From: Leifsonia shinshuensis
GTDB taxonomy: Bacteria > Actinomycetota > Actinomycetes > Actinomycetales > Microbacteriaceae
Reading direction: 5' to 3'
Length of the DNA stretch: 64,000 nucleotides
Assembly (NCBI RefSeq): GCF_014217625.1
Contig: NZ_CP043641.1
Span: 3,782,001-3,846,000, forward strand
The position numbers were made by a program, and so were the translations under genes. The first letter of the stretch is position 1; every line of letters begins with the position of its first letter. The notes beneath the pieces were generated by a model, which did not search any database, was not told where the DNA came from, and saw only the letters and a list, made by a program, of their open reading frames with translations. Positions 57,442 through 64,000 of this stretch are shown in pieces.

Positions 57442-59100
57442 ATGAACAAGTCCAGAACGCGCCTCCGGCGTTCGCTCGTCGCACTCGCCGCAGCAGCGTC
57501 ACTGCTCGCGATGAGCGCCTGCAGCCTCCAGACCTCCGGGTCGAACAACAACTCGGGCTCCGCAAGCGGCTCCCTCCTGTTCGGGGCCGACGGCGGCAAC
57601 CCGACGTTCGTCCGCAACTTCAACCCGTTCTCCCCGAACACCCGCACCGGCGCGCACTACATGTACGAGCCGCTCCAGGTCGTCAACTCCATCGACGGCA
57701 AGGCGACCCCGTTCCTCGCGACCGGCGACAAGGTGGTCGACCCCAAGACCATCCAGTACACGATCCGCAAGGGCGTGAACTGGTCCGACGGCACGCCGTT
57801 CACCCCGGCGGACGTCGTCTACACCTTCGACCTCATCAAGAAGACCTCGGCGCTCGACCTGCTCGGCCAGTGGCAGAACATCGACACGATCAGCTCGTCC
57901 GGCGACACCGTCACGTTCCACCTGAAGAGCCCGAACGTGCCGGCCGCGAGCATCATCGACCAGCAGATCATCGTGCCGGAGCACATCTGGAAGTCCGTGA
58001 AGGACCCGGTGACCTGGACCAACGAGAAGCCGGTCGCCACCGGCCCGTACGTGGTCGGCACCTTCGCGCCGAACCAGTACACGATGGTGAAGAACACGAA
58101 GTACTGGCAGGCCGACAAGGTCGCGGCGGAGAAGCTGGTGCTCCCGGCCTCCAACACCGGCCTCCAGCTCGTCAAGAACGGCTACGACTGGGCCTACTCG
58201 TTCATCGACAACGTCGACAAGACGTGGGTCGGCGCGAACAAGCAGCACAACAAGTACTGGTTCCCGCCCGGCGGCACCATCTCGCTGATGCCGAACCTCA
58301 CCAAGGCGCCGTTCAACAACCTCGACTTCCGGATGGGCCTCAGCTACTCCCTCGACCGCGACAAGATCGCCCAGGACGCTGAGGAGGGCTACGTGAAGGC
58401 CGCGGGCCAGAACGGCCTGCTCCTGCCCAACTCGCAGCAGTGGCTCAACTCGTCGCTGCCGAACCAGGGCATGATCACGCAGGACACCCAGAAGGCGCTC
58501 GCCTCGTTCGCCAAGGCCGGATACACGCAGAAGGGCGGCAAGCTCGTCGACGCCGCCGGCCAGCAGCTCCAGCTCACGATCACCACGCCGAACGGCTACG
58601 CCGACTGGCTGCGCGGTGTGCAGGCCGTCCAGGCGCAGCTCCAGGCGATCGGGATCGCGGTGACGATCGACCAGCCGCAGCCCGCCGCGTACACGCAGGC
58701 GCAGAACAACGGCGACTTCCAGCTCCTGATGGGCGCGTTCGGCGGCGCCGGCAGCGTCTACCAGGACTTCAACACCCTGATGAGCAGCGAGTTCCTGAAG
58801 CCTGTCGGCACCTCGACGTCCGGCAACTTCGAGCGGTTCAGCGACCCGCAGGCGGACTCGCTGCTCCAGCAGCTGCGGTCGGCCACCTCGACGAGCGACC
58901 AGAAGAAGTACATCGATCAGCTCCAGCAGGTCATGTACGACAAGGTGCCCGTCATCAGTATGTTCTACGGCGGCCTGTGGGGCCTGTTCAGCGACAAGGC
59001 CTTCACCGGCTGGCCGAGCTCGAGCGACCCGTACGCCACCCCGGCCACCTGGACCGAGAACTCGCTGCTGATCCTCACCCACCTCACGAAGGCGAAGTGA
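57442..59100 (+). CDS. Dipeptide-type ABC binding lipoprotein, probable beta-glucoside binder
   Basis: The 552-residue lipoprotein has a signal with lipobox MSAC (Cys27) and a family 5 solute-binding layout: FNPFSPNTRTGAHYMYEPLQ, VVDPKTIQYTIRKGVNWSDG and KPVATGPYVVGTF. Family 5 proteins bind peptides, but members in Thermotoga bind cello- and other oligosaccharides. The GH1 gene at the operon end and the LacI gene next to it argue for a beta-glucoside. GAAGGGA lies 12 bases before the ATG. A strong hairpin follows the stop. Confidence 0.88.
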   Translation: MNKSRTRLRRSLVALAAAASLLAMSACSLQTSGSNNNSGSASGSLLFGADGGNPTFVRNFNPFSPNTRTGAHYMYEPLQVVNSIDGKATPFLATGDKVVDPKTIQYTIRKGVNWSDGTPFTPADVVYTFDLIKKTSALDLLGQWQNIDTISSSGDTVTFHLKSPNVPAASIIDQQIIVPEHIWKSVKDPVTWTNEKPVATGPYVVGTFAPNQYTMVKNTKYWQADKVAAEKLVLPASNTGLQLVKNGYDWAYSFIDNVDKTWVGANKQHNKYWFPPGGTISLMPNLTKAPFNNLDFRMGLSYSLDRDKIAQDAEEGYVKAAGQNGLLLPNSQQWLNSSLPNQGMITQDTQKALASFAKAGYTQKGGKLVDAAGQQLQLTITTPNGYADWLRGVQAVQAQLQAIGIAVTIDQPQPAAYTQAQNNGDFQLLMGAFGGAGSVYQDFNTLMSSEFLKPVGTSTSGNFERFSDPQADSLLQQLRSATSTSDQKKYIDQLQQVMYDKVPVISMFYGGLWGLFSDKAFTGWPSSSDPYATPATWTENSLLILTHLTKAK

Positions 59101-59105
59101 TCGCC

Positions 59106-59137
59106 GGCCGGTCGCGGGCGCCGTCCCGCGACCGGCC
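59106..59137 (+). promoter_or_regulatory. Intercistronic hairpin after the binding-protein gene (13-bp stem)
   Basis: Arms 59106-59118 and 59125-59137 pair perfectly around a 6-base loop, five bases after the stop codon. No T-run follows. It is the third such element after an SBP gene in this window. Confidence 0.75.
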
Positions 59138-59173
59138 AGTCCCGCCTGATCCGAACACCGAAAGGAGGTCGTC

Positions 59174-60154
59174 GTGCGCTATCTGCTGGGGAAGCTGGGA
59201 CTCTTCGTCCTCACCCTGTGGGCCGCCGTCACGGTCAACTTCATCCTGCCGCGACTGATGCCCGGTTCGCCCGCGGACGCGGCGATCGCCAAGCTCAGCC
59301 AGAACGGCCCCGTCTCGCCCGCGATGCGCGCCTCGATCGAGGCCCAGCTCGGCGTGCCGACCGGCAGCCTCTGGGACCAGTACGTGACGTACCTGAACCA
59401 GGTCGTCCACTTCGACTTCGGGCCGTCGTTCAGCTACTTCCCGCAGTCGGTGTCGAGCCTGATCGGGGCGGCGCTGCCGTGGACGCTCGTCCTCGTCGGC
59501 ACCGTGACGATCCTCGCGTTCGTGCTCGGCACGCTGCTCGGCGTGCTGGCGGCGTGGAAGCGCGGCACGGCGCTCGACACCATCCCGACCGTGGGCGGGC
59601 AGTTCCTCTCCGCGTTCCCGTACTTCTGGATCGCGCTGCTCCTGCTGTTCTTCCTCGGCTACGTCGCCGGCTGGTTCCCCACCAGCGGCGCGTACTCGCA
59701 GACGGCGACGCCGAACTGGAGCTGGGACTTCTTCACCGATGCGCTGTACCACGGCATCCTGCCCGGCCTGACGATCCTGCTGACCGCGTTCGGCGGCTGG
59801 ATCATCGGGATGCGCAACACGATGGTGAACACGCTCGGCGAGGACTACGTGACCTTCGCGGAGGCGAACGGCCTGCGCACCCGCACCGTCGCGCTGCGCT
59901 ACGCGGCCCGCAACGCGCTGCTGCCGCAGTTCACGTCGTTCGGCATGGTGCTCGGCGGCGTGGTCGGCGGATCCCTCCTGGTGGAGACCGTGTTCGCCTA
60001 CCCGGGCGTCGGCCTCCTCCTCTTCCACGCGGTGACCAATCAGGACTACCCGCTGATGCAGGCGCTGTTCCTCATCATCACGGTGAGCGTCCTGATCGCG
60101 AACTTCCTCGTGGACATCCTGTACGGCGTGCTCGACCCGAGGACCAGACGATGA
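59174..60154 (+). CDS. ABC permease, DppB type
   Basis: The 326-residue permease has an N-terminal helix, a periplasmic loop with PGSPADAAIAKLSQNGP, and five further helices. The EAA loop reads EDYVTFAEANGLRTRTVALR. The GTG start lies eight bases behind a near-perfect AAAGGAGGT. Its stop overlaps the next permease start (ATGA). It forms the channel with the DppC-type subunit for the oligosaccharide bound by the upstream lipoprotein. Confidence 0.92.
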   Translation: MRYLLGKLGLFVLTLWAAVTVNFILPRLMPGSPADAAIAKLSQNGPVSPAMRASIEAQLGVPTGSLWDQYVTYLNQVVHFDFGPSFSYFPQSVSSLIGAALPWTLVLVGTVTILAFVLGTLLGVLAAWKRGTALDTIPTVGGQFLSAFPYFWIALLLLFFLGYVAGWFPTSGAYSQTATPNWSWDFFTDALYHGILPGLTILLTAFGGWIIGMRNTMVNTLGEDYVTFAEANGLRTRTVALRYAARNALLPQFTSFGMVLGGVVGGSLLVETVFAYPGVGLLLFHAVTNQDYPLMQALFLIITVSVLIANFLVDILYGVLDPRTRR

Positions 60155-61122
60155 CGCAGACCGAGAATCCCACCGAGAGCTCCCCCGAGGACACCGAGGG
60201 CGTCGCCACGAAGACCGCGGCCGCCCGGGTGGTCGAGCGCGAGCACAAGAACTGGAACCCCTTCCGCGTCCTCGGCCGCGCCGTCGGGACGATCTGGTCG
60301 GAGCCCAAGGCGCGCTTCGGCGTCGTCCTGCTCCTGCTGTTCATCCTGATGGCGATCTTCGCGCCGCTGCTCGCGCCGTACGACCCGCACGACACGTCGT
60401 TCCCGCACAGCCAGGACGGCAGCGCCGCCCACCTGCTCGGCACGACCGGCGTCGGCCAGGACGTGCTGTCGCAGCTGATCTGGGGCGCGCGGGTGTCCGT
60501 CTCGGTCGCGCTGATCGCCGGCCTCCTCAGCACCATCGTCGCGATCCTCGTCGGCCTGAGCTGGGGCTACGTCCGCGCGTTCTGGGGTGAGGGCGTCGGG
60601 TTCGTCGTGAACCTGTTCCTCGTCATCCCGTCGCTGCCGCTCATGATCGTGATCGCCGCGTACCTGCACAACGGCGGCATCGGCGTGATCGTCCTCGTCG
60701 TCGTGGTGACCGGATGGGCGTGGGGCGCCCGCGTGCTGCGCTCGCAGACGCAGACCCTGCGCTCCCGGGACTTCGTCACCGCGGCGAAGTTCAGCGGGGA
60801 GAGCCCGAGCCGGATCGTGTTCCGGGAGATCCTCCCCAACATGACGTCGCTGATCGTCGCGAGCTTCTTCGGCGCGGCGACCGCCGCGATCCTCGCGGAG
60901 GCCGGCCTGGAGTTCCTGGGCCTCGGCGACCCGAACACGGTCAGCTGGGGAACGATGCTGTTCTGGGCCCAGAACAGCAACGTGCTGCTCACCGGCCAGT
61001 GGGTGCAGCTCTTCGCGCCCGGCTTCATGATCGCCCTGTTCGCCGTCTCCATGACGTTCATCAACTTCGGGGTCGACGGGCTCAGCAACCCGCGCCTGCG
61101 CGAGAGGAAGGCCGCACGATGA
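60151..61122 (+). CDS. ABC permease, DppC type
   Basis: The 323-residue permease has a basic N-terminal tail of about 50 residues, a membrane anchor, the periplasmic stretch HLLGTTGVGQDVLSQLIWGA (the family signature) and an EAA loop SRDFVTAAKFSGESPSRIVF. Both ends overlap neighbours (ATGA). It completes the permease pair. No second permease is needed, as the next gene supplies both ATPase domains. Confidence 0.92.
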   Translation: MTQTENPTESSPEDTEGVATKTAAARVVEREHKNWNPFRVLGRAVGTIWSEPKARFGVVLLLLFILMAIFAPLLAPYDPHDTSFPHSQDGSAAHLLGTTGVGQDVLSQLIWGARVSVSVALIAGLLSTIVAILVGLSWGYVRAFWGEGVGFVVNLFLVIPSLPLMIVIAAYLHNGGIGVIVLVVVVTGWAWGARVLRSQTQTLRSRDFVTAAKFSGESPSRIVFREILPNMTSLIVASFFGAATAAILAEAGLEFLGLGDPNTVSWGTMLFWAQNSNVLLTGQWVQLFAPGFMIALFAVSMTFINFGVDGLSNPRLRERKAAR

Positions 61123-62810
61123 GCCTGCTCAAGGTCGAAGACCTGTCCGTCGTCTACGACGAGGGCAAGGGCCGCGCGTTCGAGGCGGTGAAGCACGTCG
61201 GGTTCGAGCTGGAGCAGGGCGAGTTCGTCGGCCTGGTCGGGGAGTCCGGGTCGGGCAAGTCCACGCTCGGCTACGCGCTGACCCGGCTGTCCAAGCCGCC
61301 GGCGCGGATCGCGGGAGGCCGCATCCTGTTCGACGGCACCGACATCGCCGCGCTCTCCACCGAGGAGGTGCGCACCCAGCGCCAGGGCGGCTTCGCGATG
61401 GTGCTGCAGTCGGGCATGAACGCGCTGAACCCCGTCCGCACCATCCGCAACCACTTCCTCGACATCTTCGCCGCGCACGGCCACGTTCCGCCACGGGCGC
61501 GGGCCGCCCGGGCGGAGGAGCTGATCGCGAAGGTCGAGCTGCCGGAGTCCACGCTGTCGCGCTATCCCGGTGAGCTCTCCGGCGGGATGCGCCAGCGCGT
61601 CTCCATCGCCCTGGCGCTCGCGCTCGAACCGCGGCTGATGGTGTTCGACGAGCCGACCACGGCGCTCGACGTGCTCGTGCAGCACGCCGTGATGAACACC
61701 ATCCGCCAGCTCCAGGCGTCGGAGAACTTCACCGCGGTGCTCATCAGCCACGACCTCGGCGTCGTGCTGGAGGCGACGCAGCGCGTGCTCGTCATGCACG
61801 ACGGCGTGATCGTGGAGGACGCCCCGAGCGACCGCATCCTGAACGCCCCCGAGCACCCCTACACGCAGATGCTGCTGAGCCACTACGGCGACCCGCGGGC
61901 CGCCGAGGTGACCGTGCCGGGGCTGGACCGACGCACCGAGGGCGCCGCGCGACCGGCTCCCGTGACCGGAGCCGTCTCGGGCGCGCGCACGACCGGCAAC
62001 GCCGCCCGGCAGCGCATCGGCGCGCGCGAGCCGATCGTGGTCTCCAACCTCGTGAAGGTCTACCCGAAGGGCCGGAGGGGCAGCGCGACGCGCGCCGTCG
62101 ACGATGTCTCCTTCACCCTGGAGCCCGGAATGTCGATGGCGCTCGTGGGCGCGAGCGGCAGCGGCAAGTCCACCATCGCCAAGCTGATCACCGGTGTCGA
62201 ACGGCCGACCTCCGGCACGATCGGGTTCGGCGACGTCCGCATCGACACCCTCCGCGGCCGGCGCGCGCTGAAGCAGCTCCACTCGGAGGTGCAGATGGTG
62301 TTCCAGGACCCCTACGCGGCACTCAACCCGCTGCACACCGTGGAGTACATCCTGACCCGGCCGGTCGAGAACTTCACCGGACTGCGCGGCAACGCCGCGC
62401 GGATGCGGGTGCTCGAACTGCTCGAGACGGTCGGCCTCACGCCGGTCGAGAAGTTCGCCACCCGGCTGCCGCACCAGCTCTCCGGAGGCCAGCGCCAGCG
62501 CGTGGTCATCGCTCGCGCGCTCGCCAGCGACCCGCAGGTGATCATCGCCGACGAGCCGGTCTCGATGCTCGACATGTCGCTGCGCGCCGGCGTCCTCGCC
62601 CTGCTGGAGGAGCTGCGCCGCACCCGCGGGGTCAGCATGCTCTACATCACCCACGACCTGCTCAGCGCACGGCTGGTCACAGACCGGATCATGGTGCTCG
62701 ACAAGGGCGTCGTGGTCGAGCGCGGCGACACCGCCGAGGTGCTGCAGCGCCCACAGGACGACTACACGGTGCGGCTGCTCGACGCCGTGCCGACGCCGTC
62801 GCGCGGCTGA
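61119..62810 (+). CDS. Fused double ABC ATPase (DppD-DppF type)
   Basis: The 563-residue protein contains two complete ATPase domains that are separate proteins in many oligopeptide systems. Domain 1 has Walker A GESGSGKST (41-49), signature LSGGMRQR (153-160), Walker B LMVFDEPTTALD. Domain 2 has GASGSGKST (344-352), LSGGQRQR and VIIADEPVSMLD. An alanine/arginine-rich linker (about 270-305) joins them. It overlaps the permease stop (ATGA). It energises the beta-glucoside importer. Confidence 0.92.
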   Translation: MSLLKVEDLSVVYDEGKGRAFEAVKHVGFELEQGEFVGLVGESGSGKSTLGYALTRLSKPPARIAGGRILFDGTDIAALSTEEVRTQRQGGFAMVLQSGMNALNPVRTIRNHFLDIFAAHGHVPPRARAARAEELIAKVELPESTLSRYPGELSGGMRQRVSIALALALEPRLMVFDEPTTALDVLVQHAVMNTIRQLQASENFTAVLISHDLGVVLEATQRVLVMHDGVIVEDAPSDRILNAPEHPYTQMLLSHYGDPRAAEVTVPGLDRRTEGAARPAPVTGAVSGARTTGNAARQRIGAREPIVVSNLVKVYPKGRRGSATRAVDDVSFTLEPGMSMALVGASGSGKSTIAKLITGVERPTSGTIGFGDVRIDTLRGRRALKQLHSEVQMVFQDPYAALNPLHTVEYILTRPVENFTGLRGNAARMRVLELLETVGLTPVEKFATRLPHQLSGGQRQRVVIARALASDPQVIIADEPVSMLDMSLRAGVLALLEELRRTRGVSMLYITHDLLSARLVTDRIMVLDKGVVVERGDTAEVLQRPQDDYTVRLLDAVPTPSRG

Positions 62811-62859
62811 CCCTCCTTTCCCGACCCGACTCCCGACCGACCACACCAAGGAGAACTCT

Positions 62860-64000
62860 GTGCTCACCTTCCCCGATGGCTTCCTCTGGGGCGCCGCGAC
62901 CGCCGCGCACCAAGTCGAGGGCAACAACGTCAACAGCAACTGGTGGGTCATGGAGCACACGCCCGGCACCCCGATCGTGGAGCCGAGCGGCGACGCCGCC
63001 GACCACTACAACCGCTACCCGGAGGACCTCCAGCTGCTCGCCGACGCCGGCCTGAACAGCTACCGCTTCTCGGTGGAGTGGGCGCGCATCGAGCCGGAGC
63101 GCGGCTTCGTCTCGCGGGCGAACCTCGACCACTACCGTCGGATGATCGACGCCTGCCTCGACGTCGGGCTCGAGCCCGTCGTAACGCTGATGCACTTCAC
63201 GGTGCCGCGCTGGATGGACGAGGCCGGCTTCTGGCGGAACCCGGAGGCACCCGACCTGTTCGCGTGGTACACCGAGACCGTGCTGCCGATCCTCCAGGAC
63301 GGCGTCCGCTACGTGTGCACGATCAACGAGCCGAACATCGCGGCGATGCTGGCCGGCGGCGAGAAGGCGGAGAACCTGGTCGCCTACGGCCTCCCGAACC
63401 CCGACCTCCAGGTCGCGGACGCGCTGCTCGCGTCGCACCGGCGCTCCCGCGAGGTGCTGTCGTCGGTCTCCGGCCTGCAGAGCGGCTGGACGATCGCGAC
63501 GCAGGACTTCATGCCGACCGACGAGCCGGGCTCCGCCGAGATGCTGCACGAGTACGGCTACCCGCGCGACGACTGGTACCTGGAGGAGTCCGCCGGCGAC
63601 GACTTCCTCGGCGTGCAGGCGTACACCCGCACGTTCGTCGGCCCGGAGGGGCCGCGTCCCGTCGCGGAGGACGCCGAGACGACGCTGACCGGCTGGGAGT
63701 ACTTCCCGCAGGCCGCCGCCGACGGCATCCGCTCGGCGTGGGAGAAGAGCGGGCACACCCCGATCATGGTCACCGAGAACGGCATCGCCACCGCGAACGA
63801 CCGCCGCCGCATCGACTACACGGAGGCCTCGCTTCGCGCCATCCACGAGACCATCGGCGAGGGGGTGGACGTGCGCGGCTATCTGCACTGGAGCGCCCTC
63901 GACAACTACGAGTGGGCCAGCGGGTACCGGCCGACGTTCGGGCTCATCGGGGTCGACCTGGAGACCTTCGAGCGCACGCCGAAGCCGTCGCTCGGGTGGC
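62860..64000 (+). CDS. GH1 beta-glucosidase, truncated by the window end
   Basis: The frame stays open to the last base. The protein starts LTFPDGFLWGAATAAHQVEG, typical of GH1. The acid/base Glu157 is in TINEPN and the nucleophile Glu306 in VTENG. It continues to about residue 380 of an expected 430 or more, so only the C-terminal end is missing. It has no signal peptide, so it cleaves imported beta-glucosides in the cytoplasm. AAGGAG lies ahead of the GTG, 49 bases after the ATPase gene. Confidence 0.92.
   Translation, partial: MLTFPDGFLWGAATAAHQVEGNNVNSNWWVMEHTPGTPIVEPSGDAADHYNRYPEDLQLLADAGLNSYRFSVEWARIEPERGFVSRANLDHYRRMIDACLDVGLEPVVTLMHFTVPRWMDEAGFWRNPEAPDLFAWYTETVLPILQDGVRYVCTINEPNIAAMLAGGEKAENLVAYGLPNPDLQVADALLASHRRSREVLSSVSGLQSGWTIATQDFMPTDEPGSAEMLHEYGYPRDDWYLEESAGDDFLGVQAYTRTFVGPEGPRPVAEDAETTLTGWEYFPQAAADGIRSAWEKSGHTPIMVTENGIATANDRRRIDYTEASLRAIHETIGEGVDVRGYLHWSALDNYEWASGYRPTFGLIGVDLETFERTPKPSLGW

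Noticed and set aside
1-64000. tRNA, rRNA, riboswitch or CRISPR elements
   Set aside because: I looked for cloverleaf-type stems, conserved rRNA and common riboswitch cores by eye and found none; covariance-model searches were not possible.
1-64000. Mobile element or genomic island
   Set aside because: No transposase, integrase or flanking direct repeats; codon use looks uniform and high-GC throughout.

Overview
The window is high-GC DNA whose gene content points to an actinobacterium of the family Microbacteriaceae, probably Leifsonia-like. The pointers are a small DUF7882-type protein that I know mainly from this family, a pseudo-paired set of MarR regulators, DUF1206, DUF7144 and SHOCT membrane proteins, dense LacI-controlled sugar operons, and many start codons lying 6-7 bases behind a TANNNT box, which predicts leaderless mRNAs. 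I see no rRNA, tRNA, CRISPR array, insertion sequence or prophage. The taxonomic call rests on memory of protein families, not on a search.

Layout. 1-1919: a truncated membrane protein and two GNAT acetyltransferases. 2091-10693: a LacI regulator and a beta-galactoside operon (GH42, CUT1 ABC importer, second GH42). 10739-13942: a minus-strand operon of two alpha/beta hydrolases (epoxide hydrolase types) and a thioredoxin-fold protein. 14174-20560: small membrane proteins, two secreted proteins (one resembling a GH144-type beta-1,2-glucanase), an AraC regulator and an ECF-type sigma factor. 20807-23858: two tandem MarR regulators, a DUF7882-type protein, small proteins and DUF1206, around a CTAG-rich intergenic region. 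23862-28333: LacI divergent from nucleoside hydrolase, MFS transporter and ribokinase. 28387-30387: an RclA-like flavoprotein and a UPF0126/TRIC membrane protein. 30645-37846: ribokinase, LacI, a complete energy-coupling-factor (ECF) transporter (S, T and two ATPases) and two nucleoside hydrolases in one co-directional block. 37904-43912: two M20 amidohydrolases, a RidA protein, an Asp/Glu-racemase-like protein with an apparent frameshift, and two LysR regulators. 43986-48491: a polar amino-acid ABC importer followed by a DUF6421-like protein. 48709-53861: a TetR/tautomerase pair, a VOC protein, small membrane proteins, a diacylglycerol-kinase-family protein and two GNATs. 53935-56134: two phosphoesterases. 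56187-64000: LacI divergent from a dipeptide-type ABC importer and a GH1 beta-glucosidase cut by the window end.

How the genes work together. The dominant theme is scavenging plant or soil sugars and nucleosides, each operon with its own LacI repressor and a recognisable palindrome on its promoter. Two parallel nucleoside routes exist: one uses an MFS importer, the other an ECF importer, and both feed hydrolases and a ribokinase so that nucleoside becomes base plus ribose 5-phosphate. An ECF transporter embedded in a nucleoside-catabolic operon is the best candidate for an undescribed system, and its second ATPase has lost the LSGGQ signature. Almost the same 15-base operator/-10 block sits on the promoter of the secreted glucanase-like gene at 18.8 kb and on that of the beta-glucoside importer operon at 57.4 kb. 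This suggests a split regulon for extracellular glucan breakdown, import and intracellular hydrolysis. A strong intercistronic hairpin directly follows the binding-protein gene in all three ABC operons, as expected for selective stabilisation of the binding-protein mRNA.
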